From positions 310,001 through 374,000 of the forward strand of contig NZ_CABVIR010000005.1 in NCBI RefSeq assembly GCF_902498065.1: DNA of 64,000 bases, read 5' to 3'. Within the stretch, counting starts at the first letter, position 1; every line of letters begins with the position of its first letter. Of this stretch, positions 59,396 to 64,000 are shown in pieces. A program made the translations under genes and the position numbers. Under the pieces are notes generated by a model. That model was not told where the DNA came from. It saw only the letters and a list, made by a program, of their open reading frames with translations, and ran no database searches. The DNA is from Pseudomonas fluorescens. Its GTDB lineage: Bacteria > Pseudomonadota > Gammaproteobacteria > Pseudomonadales > Pseudomonadaceae.

Positions 59396-59419
59396 TAAAT
59401 TCTTGCCCTGGCCACTCGT
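59396..59419 (+). promoter_or_regulatory. PvdS iron-starvation box for pvdMNO
   Basis: TAAAT (59396-59400) and CGT (59417-59419) are 16 bases apart, 63 bases before the pvdM ATG. Confidence 0.85.
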
Positions 59420-59482
59420 TCTTCCCAGATAGCAAAGGCCCCCGCGCCTGCACCCTCGACGGCGAACCTGACTGAGATGGCA

Positions 59483-60832
59483 ATGACAAAACCTCGTTCG
59501 AAAAAGGCTCTTTTCATTGGCCTGCCCCTGGCGCTGGCCATCGCTGGCGCGGCGGGGTTTGCGGCCTGGGATTACTGGCTCAACGACAATCCCGGCTACC
59601 CGGTCGCGGTGATGAAACAGGCCGATGAACTGCAAGAGCGCATCCTCTCGTTCGACAGCCACATCACCGTCCCGATGGATTTCGGCACCGCCGAAAACGA
59701 GGCTGACAAGGACGGTAGCGGTCAGTTCGACCTGGTCAAGGCGGCACGCGGTCGCCTGTCAGGCGCGGCGCTGACCATTTTCGGCTGGCCGGAAATCTGG
59801 AACGGCGACAACGCCCCGCACCGCCCGACCGCCGGGTTCATCGACGAAGCCCGTCACGAGCAGGAAACCCGCTACAAAATCATCAGCACCCTGGTGCGCG
59901 ACTTCCCCAATCAGGTCGCCATCGCCTACACCCCGGACGATTTCCGACGCCTGCACGGCGAGGGCAAGTTCGCTGTGTTCATCAGCATGCTCAACGCCTA
60001 CCCACTGGGCAACGACGTCAATGCCCTGGATAAATGGGCCGCCCGCGGAATGCGCATGTTCGGCTTCAGTTACGTGGGCAATAACGCCTGGGCCGACTCG
60101 TCCCGGCCACTGCCGTTTTTCAATGATTCCCGTGATGCGCTGGGCGGCCTGTCGGAGCTGGGCAAGCAGGCGGTGCATCGCCTGAACGACCTCGGGGTCA
60201 TCATCGACGTGTCGCAAATGTCGACCAAAGCGCTTGAGCAAGTCAGTCAATTGAGCCGTGCCCCGATGGTTGCCTCGCACTCGGCGCCACGGGCGCTGGT
60301 GGACATCCCGCGCAACCTCAGCGACAGCGAAATGCAGTTGATCAAGAACAGCGGCGGCGTGGTGCAGATCGTCGGTTTCCCGACCTACATCAAGCCCCTC
60401 AGTCAGGCCACCCAGGACAAACTCAACGCCCTGCGTGCGCGTTTCGACCTGCAACCGTTGCAAGGCCTGGAGATGGCGCTGATGCCGGGCGATCCGGTGA
60501 TCACCGTGTGGTCGGAACAGCGCTTCGGCGAATACGCCAGTCAGCTCTACGGCATCATCGATGAAGAGCCCAAGGCCACCCTCAAGGATTACGGCGACGC
60601 CATCGATTATGCGGTGAAAAAAATCGGCATCGACCACGTCGGCATCAGCTCCGACTTCAACGACGGCGGCGGCCTTAACGGTTGGAAAGACGTCAGCGAG
60701 GCACGCAACGTGACCGCCGAGCTGATCAGTCGCGGCTACAGCGAAGCCGACATTGCCAAGCTCTGGGGCGGCAACTTCCTGCGGGTTTGGGATCAGGTGC
60801 AGAAGTCCTCCAGACCCGTCGCCAAACACTGA
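59483..60832 (+). CDS. pvdM: PvdM, dipeptidase-like protein required for pyoverdine maturation
   Basis: PvdM (449 residues) resembles renal-type membrane dipeptidases but acts in the periplasm, where it is reported to be needed for PvdP-dependent oxidation of ferribactin. It has an N-terminal anchor or signal (about 8-28, ALFIGLPLALAIAGAAGFAA) and the family fold. However, several metal ligands are replaced: the HxD motif reads DSHITVP, the bridging Glu is Asn in SMLNAYPL, and the third-ligand His is Gln in DVSQMS, while SHSAPRAL is kept. It may therefore not be a working dipeptidase. ATG at 59483 has GAG six bases upstream; an ATG two codons earlier is possible. First gene of pvdMNO. Confidence 0.92.
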   Translation: MTKPRSKKALFIGLPLALAIAGAAGFAAWDYWLNDNPGYPVAVMKQADELQERILSFDSHITVPMDFGTAENEADKDGSGQFDLVKAARGRLSGAALTIFGWPEIWNGDNAPHRPTAGFIDEARHEQETRYKIISTLVRDFPNQVAIAYTPDDFRRLHGEGKFAVFISMLNAYPLGNDVNALDKWAARGMRMFGFSYVGNNAWADSSRPLPFFNDSRDALGGLSELGKQAVHRLNDLGVIIDVSQMSTKALEQVSQLSRAPMVASHSAPRALVDIPRNLSDSEMQLIKNSGGVVQIVGFPTYIKPLSQATQDKLNALRARFDLQPLQGLEMALMPGDPVITVWSEQRFGEYASQLYGIIDEEPKATLKDYGDAIDYAVKKIGIDHVGISSDFNDGGGLNGWKDVSEARNVTAELISRGYSEADIAKLWGGNFLRVWDQVQKSSRPVAKH

Positions 60833-60861
60833 CCTTCACCTTTGCCAAGCGAACCGAATCC

Positions 60862-62142
60862 ATGACCAACCGTCGTACCTTCCTCAAGCAGGCTGGCGTT
60901 ATCGCGGCCGGCATCCCCCTGAGTTCCGCCGTCAGCCTGCCTGCGCTGGCCGCCACGCCGGCGCCGCTGCCCAAAGACAAATGGGCGCAGTTTCGCCAGT
61001 TGTTCAATCAGGACCCCGACTACCTGCATTTCGCCAACTTTCTGGTGACCTCGCACCCACGACCGGTGCGCGAGGCGATCGAGATGCACCGCGCCAACCT
61101 CGATCGCAACCCCGGTCTGGCGATGGACTGGCATCGCGGTGAAACCGAACGCCGCGAAGAAGAAGTCCGCGTGTGGGCCGGCCGTTACCTGAACGCCAAA
61201 CCGTCGCAGATCGCCCTGACCGGCAGCACCACCGAAGGCCTGGCAATGATTTATGCCGGTATTCATGTGCGTCCGGATCAGGAAATCCTCACCAGCGAGC
61301 ATGAACACTACGCGGCCAACAGCGTGTTCGAATTCCGCACGCAGAAGGACGGCACCCAGGTGCGCAAAATCAAATTGTTCGAGGACCCGTACAAGGTTTC
61401 GACCGACGAAATACTGGCTTCGATTACCCGCAACATCCGTCCCGAGACCCGCGTGCTGGGCATGACTTGGGTGCACTCCGGCAGCGGTGTGAAATTGCCG
61501 ATCGGCGAGATCGGCAAACTGGTCGCCGAGAAAAACCGCGACCGCGAGGAAAAGGATCGCATCCTTTATGTCGTCGATGGCGTCCACGGTTTCGGCGTGG
61601 AAAACCTCGATTTCCCGGACATGCATTGCGACTATTTCATCGCCGGCACCCACAAATGGATGTTCGGGCCACGGGGCACCGGGGTCATCTGCGCCCGCTC
61701 GGACGAGATGAAAGATGTCACGCCGACCATCCCGACGTTCTCCGAAGCGACCACGTTTTCGACCGTGATGACCTACGGCGGCTATCACTCGTTTGAACAC
61801 CGCTGGGCGCTGACCGAAGCGTTCAAATTGCATCTGGACCTGGGCAAGGCCGAGGTTCAGGCGCGCATTCACGAGATCAACAGCTACCTGAAAAAGCGCT
61901 TGCAGGCGCATCCGTCGGTGGAGCTCGTCACGCCGCTGTCGCCTGAGTATTCCGCCGGTTTCACGTTCTTCCGCATCAAGAACCGCGACTGCGAGGAAGT
62001 GGCCAATTTCCTGATGGACCAGCGCGTGGTCTGTGATGCCGTCGACCGTGATGTCGGGCCGATCATTCGCCTGTCCCCGGGCCTGCTCAACACCGAGGCG
62101 CACATCGATCGCGTCGTGGCGCTGTTGGCCAGCAAGCTCTGA
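60862..62142 (+). CDS. pvdN: PvdN PLP-dependent enzyme modifying the pyoverdine side chain
   Basis: PvdN (426 residues) is a periplasmic fold-type I PLP enzyme that converts the glutamate side chain of the chromophore to succinamide. A Tat signal is present (TNRRTFLKQAG, residues 2-12, followed by a hydrophobic stretch to ALA). The PLP lysine is K265 in IAGTHKWMFG, with D239 in VVDGVHGFG as the ring-nitrogen partner. The ATG at 60862 is 29 bases after the pvdM stop; the long upstream frame overlaps pvdM and is spurious. Confidence 0.94.
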   Translation: MTNRRTFLKQAGVIAAGIPLSSAVSLPALAATPAPLPKDKWAQFRQLFNQDPDYLHFANFLVTSHPRPVREAIEMHRANLDRNPGLAMDWHRGETERREEEVRVWAGRYLNAKPSQIALTGSTTEGLAMIYAGIHVRPDQEILTSEHEHYAANSVFEFRTQKDGTQVRKIKLFEDPYKVSTDEILASITRNIRPETRVLGMTWVHSGSGVKLPIGEIGKLVAEKNRDREEKDRILYVVDGVHGFGVENLDFPDMHCDYFIAGTHKWMFGPRGTGVICARSDEMKDVTPTIPTFSEATTFSTVMTYGGYHSFEHRWALTEAFKLHLDLGKAEVQARIHEINSYLKKRLQAHPSVELVTPLSPEYSAGFTFFRIKNRDCEEVANFLMDQRVVCDAVDRDVGPIIRLSPGLLNTEAHIDRVVALLASKL

Positions 62143-62171
62143 CACACCGATTCCCTTTAGCGAGAATGCTC

Positions 62172-63077
62172 ATGAAAAACATCCTGCACAGACTCGGATC
62201 GTCGCGCCCACAATCGCGGGCGTTGACCCTGCTGGCATTGCTCGGCGCCGCGTTGTCCTGCGGTGCCCAGGCCTCCACTGCGCCGCTGCCGGGCAAGGTG
62301 TTCAAGGACTGCCGCCACTGCCCGGAAATGGTGGTGCTGCCCGCCGGCACCTTCACCATGGGCACACCGGAAGGTGAAGTCGGTCGCGAACCCGATGAAG
62401 GCCCGATGCACGAAGTGACGTTCGCCAAGCCCTTCGCCATGAGCCGTTACCAGATCACCGCCGGTGAATGGGACCACTACCTGAAGGAAACCGGGATCAC
62501 CCTCCCCGACGGCGACACCCGCCCCGGCCGCGAGTGCATCAACAGCAAACCGCGTTATCCACAGGGCCCGCGCCAGCCGGCGGTGTGCATGAATTTCGCC
62601 GAGGTCAGCGCGTATGTCGCGTGGCTGTCGCTCAAGACCGGCCAGCACTACCACATCGTCAGCGAGGCACAGCGCGAATACGCCGCCCGTGCCGGATCAA
62701 CCGGACCGTTCCCGTTCCCGTTCGATGAGGGCACCGAGTACAGCATCGCCACCCACGCCAATACGTACGGGCCAACCGACGGTTTCAGCTACACCTCCCC
62801 GGCCGGCAGCTACCCGCCGAACGCCTTCGGCATGTACGACATGCACGGCAATGTCTACGAGTGGATCGCCGACTGTGAACACAGCGATTACGTCGGCGCC
62901 CCCACCGACGGCAGCGCCTGGGTCGAAGGCAACTGCGAAGCCCTGCAGATTCGCGGCAACGACTGGGGCGAAGCGCCGGTGTTCTCGCGTTCCGGCAACC
63001 GCAACAACATCTACCCGCAAACCCGTGGCGACTGGATCGGTTTCCGCGTGGTACGCGAGCTGCCGTCCAAAGGCTGA
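62172..63077 (+). CDS. pvdO: PvdO, FGE-like protein for the last pyoverdine oxidation
   Basis: PvdO (301 residues) belongs to the formylglycine-generating-enzyme-like sulphatase modifier fold (EMVVLPAGTFTMGTPEGE, GMYDMHGNVYEWIADC). In pseudomonads it is needed for oxidising dihydropyoverdine to pyoverdine in the periplasm. The FGE active-site cysteine near the C terminus is absent (GDWIGFRVVREL where FGE has GFRCA). A Sec signal ends about AQA-S. ATG at 62172 was preferred over 62166 for spacing to GCGAG. It ends the pvdMNO operon and is followed by a GC hairpin. Confidence 0.93.
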   Translation: MKNILHRLGSSRPQSRALTLLALLGAALSCGAQASTAPLPGKVFKDCRHCPEMVVLPAGTFTMGTPEGEVGREPDEGPMHEVTFAKPFAMSRYQITAGEWDHYLKETGITLPDGDTRPGRECINSKPRYPQGPRQPAVCMNFAEVSAYVAWLSLKTGQHYHIVSEAQREYAARAGSTGPFPFPFDEGTEYSIATHANTYGPTDGFSYTSPAGSYPPNAFGMYDMHGNVYEWIADCEHSDYVGAPTDGSAWVEGNCEALQIRGNDWGEAPVFSRSGNRNNIYPQTRGDWIGFRVVRELPSKG

Positions 63078-63090
63078 GCCCCCTCCCCTT

Positions 63091-63113
63091 CGGCCGCCGC
63101 CAGTCGGCGGCCG
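63091..63113. terminator. GC-rich hairpin after pvdO, probable terminator
   Basis: CGGCCGCCG and CGGCGGCCG are perfect nine-base arms with a five-base loop, 13 bases after pvdO. No proper T-run follows (TCTAAATTAAA). It separates pvdMNO from the pvdE promoter, whose PvdS box begins two bases later. Confidence 0.5.
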
Positions 63114-63115
63114 TC

Positions 63116-63139
63116 TAAATTAAACGCCTGACCACACGT
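63116..63139 (+). promoter_or_regulatory. PvdS iron-starvation box for pvdE
   Basis: TAAAT (63116-63120) and CGT (63137-63139) are 16 bases apart and 40 bases before the pvdE ATG. Confidence 0.85.
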
Positions 63140-63179
63140 TCTACTGGGTATGCCTCACGACCCAAGGGACCGTCCTCAA

Positions 63180-64000
63180 ATGCATCTCCTCAAGACCCAG
63201 CCTACGCGCGGTGCAATTCATGAATTGTTCACCCTCCTGAAACCGTTCCGGCTGGTGGTCAGCCTGTCGATCATTCTGGGCATGGTGGGCGGTCTGAGCG
63301 TGACGGTGCTGCTGGCCACGATCAACAATGCGCTGCATTCGCAAAGCGGCCTGACCCAAGGCGTGGTTGCGCTGTTCGGCGGCCTCTGCCTGTTGGCCCT
63401 GGCGAGTTCAATCTGCTCGGACATCGGCACCAACTATGTTGGCCAGCACATCATTGCCAAGCTGCGCAAAGAGCTGGGAGAAAAGGTGCTGTCGGCGCCC
63501 ATCGAACAGATCGAACGCTATCGCAGCCACCGTTTGATCCCGGTGCTGACCCATGACGTCGACACCATCAGCGACTTCGCATTTGCCTTCGCGCCGCTGG
63601 CCATTTCCCTGACCGTGACCCTCGGCTGCATGGGCTACCTGGCCCTGTTGTCGTGGCCGATGTTCCTGATGATGGTGTTGGCGATTGCCATCGGCACAGG
63701 CATCCAGTTCTACGCCCAGGGCAAAGGCATCAAAGGCTTCATGGCCGCCCGTGACGCCGAAGACGAACTGCAAAAACACTACAACGCCATTGCCGGCGGC
63801 GCCAAGGAACTGCGCATTCACCGTCCGCGCCGCCAGCGCATGTTCACTTCGGGTATCCAGGGCACGGCCGACTTCATCTGCAACACCCAGGTGCGCTCGA
63901 TCAATACCTTCGTGATCGCCAAGACGCTGGGGTCGATGCTGTTCTTCGTGGTCATCGGCCTTGCGCTGGCCCTGCAATCGTTCTGGCCGAGCGCCGACAA
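63180..64000 (+). CDS. pvdE: PvdE inner-membrane ABC exporter of ferribactin precursor, 5' part
   Basis: The frame from ATG 63180 is open to the window end (273 full codons). It starts MHLLKTQPTRGAIHELFTLL, followed by KPFRLVVSLSIILGMVGGLS, and has at least four hydrophobic segments and the cytoplasmic loop IEQIERYRSHRLIPVLTHDV. This is the membrane half of a PvdE-type (cyclic-peptide transporter family) ABC exporter; the ATPase half lies beyond the window. PvdE carries the acylated ferribactin precursor from cytoplasm to periplasm, where the PvdMNOP enzymes act. A PvdS box precedes it. In P. aeruginosa pvdF lies between pvdO and pvdE; it is absent here. Confidence 0.92.
   Translation, partial: MHLLKTQPTRGAIHELFTLLKPFRLVVSLSIILGMVGGLSVTVLLATINNALHSQSGLTQGVVALFGGLCLLALASSICSDIGTNYVGQHIIAKLRKELGEKVLSAPIEQIERYRSHRLIPVLTHDVDTISDFAFAFAPLAISLTVTLGCMGYLALLSWPMFLMMVLAIAIGTGIQFYAQGKGIKGFMAARDAEDELQKHYNAIAGGAKELRIHRPRRQRMFTSGIQGTADFICNTQVRSINTFVIAKTLGSMLFFVVIGLALALQSFWPSAD

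Overview
The window looks like chromosomal core and near-core DNA of a fluorescent Pseudomonas, most likely the P. fluorescens group. The reasons are the GC-rich coding style, the gene orders dnaX-ybaB-recR and ligA-zipA-smc-xdh-guaD, a pyoverdine cluster in the P. aeruginosa order (pvdA, fpvI, pvdRT-opmQ, pvdP, pvdMNO, pvdE), and many REP/REPIN elements of the P. fluorescens type between genes. I see no prophage, insertion sequence, CRISPR array, tRNA or rRNA.

Left part (1-19.3 kb) is mainly housekeeping. It holds the 3' end of the tRNA hydroxylase gene trhP, a LysR/EamA divergent pair, recR, a CurA-like reductase, ybaB and dnaX on the minus strand, a periplasmic binding protein, and a PAS-GGDEF-EAL protein with an altered EAL metal site. 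A probable 40-residue gene next to an XRE regulator follows, then the 4.5S SRP RNA (ffs, minus strand), a zinc-metallopeptidase-like protein, ligA, zipA and smc.

Middle-left (19.3-28.8 kb) is a purine catabolism island: GntR regulator, xdhA-xdhB-xdhC-guaD, a second GntR regulator and a BenE-type transporter. A near-consensus sigma-54 (-24/-12) element and several short palindromes lie in front of xdhA, which would fit nitrogen control.

Middle (29-50 kb) holds accessory and stress or transport genes. They are an EmrAB-like pump behind two abutting 14-bp repeats; a FecI/FecR/TonB-receptor cell-surface signalling set; an MscS-type channel with a cyclic-nucleotide-like domain; YcaC-like, pirin, LysR, thioesterase and dkgB genes; a BvgA/BvgS-like two-component pair with a neighbouring degenerate receiver; and the Mg2+ ATPase gene mgtA with a long leader.

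Right part (50.4-64 kb) is the periplasmic-maturation and export part of the pyoverdine locus. Five sites matching the PvdS iron-starvation box TAAAT-N16-CGT, all with exactly 16 bases between the two halves, precede pvdA, pvdR, pvdP, pvdM and pvdE; a Fur-like box precedes fpvI. PvdA makes N5-hydroxyornithine, PvdE exports the acylated precursor to the periplasm, PvdM/PvdP/PvdO/PvdN mature the chromophore and side chain, and PvdRT-OpmQ exports or recycles pyoverdine. FpvI would drive receptor expression. fpvR, pvdF, pvdQ, pvdS and fpvA are not in the window.

No wholly new system is evident. The most interesting items are the uniform PvdS promoter set with a REPIN wedged between two divergent boxes, the pyoverdine locus without fpvR, the pseudo-receiver beside the BvgAS-like pair, the degenerate EAL and dipeptidase active sites, and the candidate mgtA and ligA leader structures.
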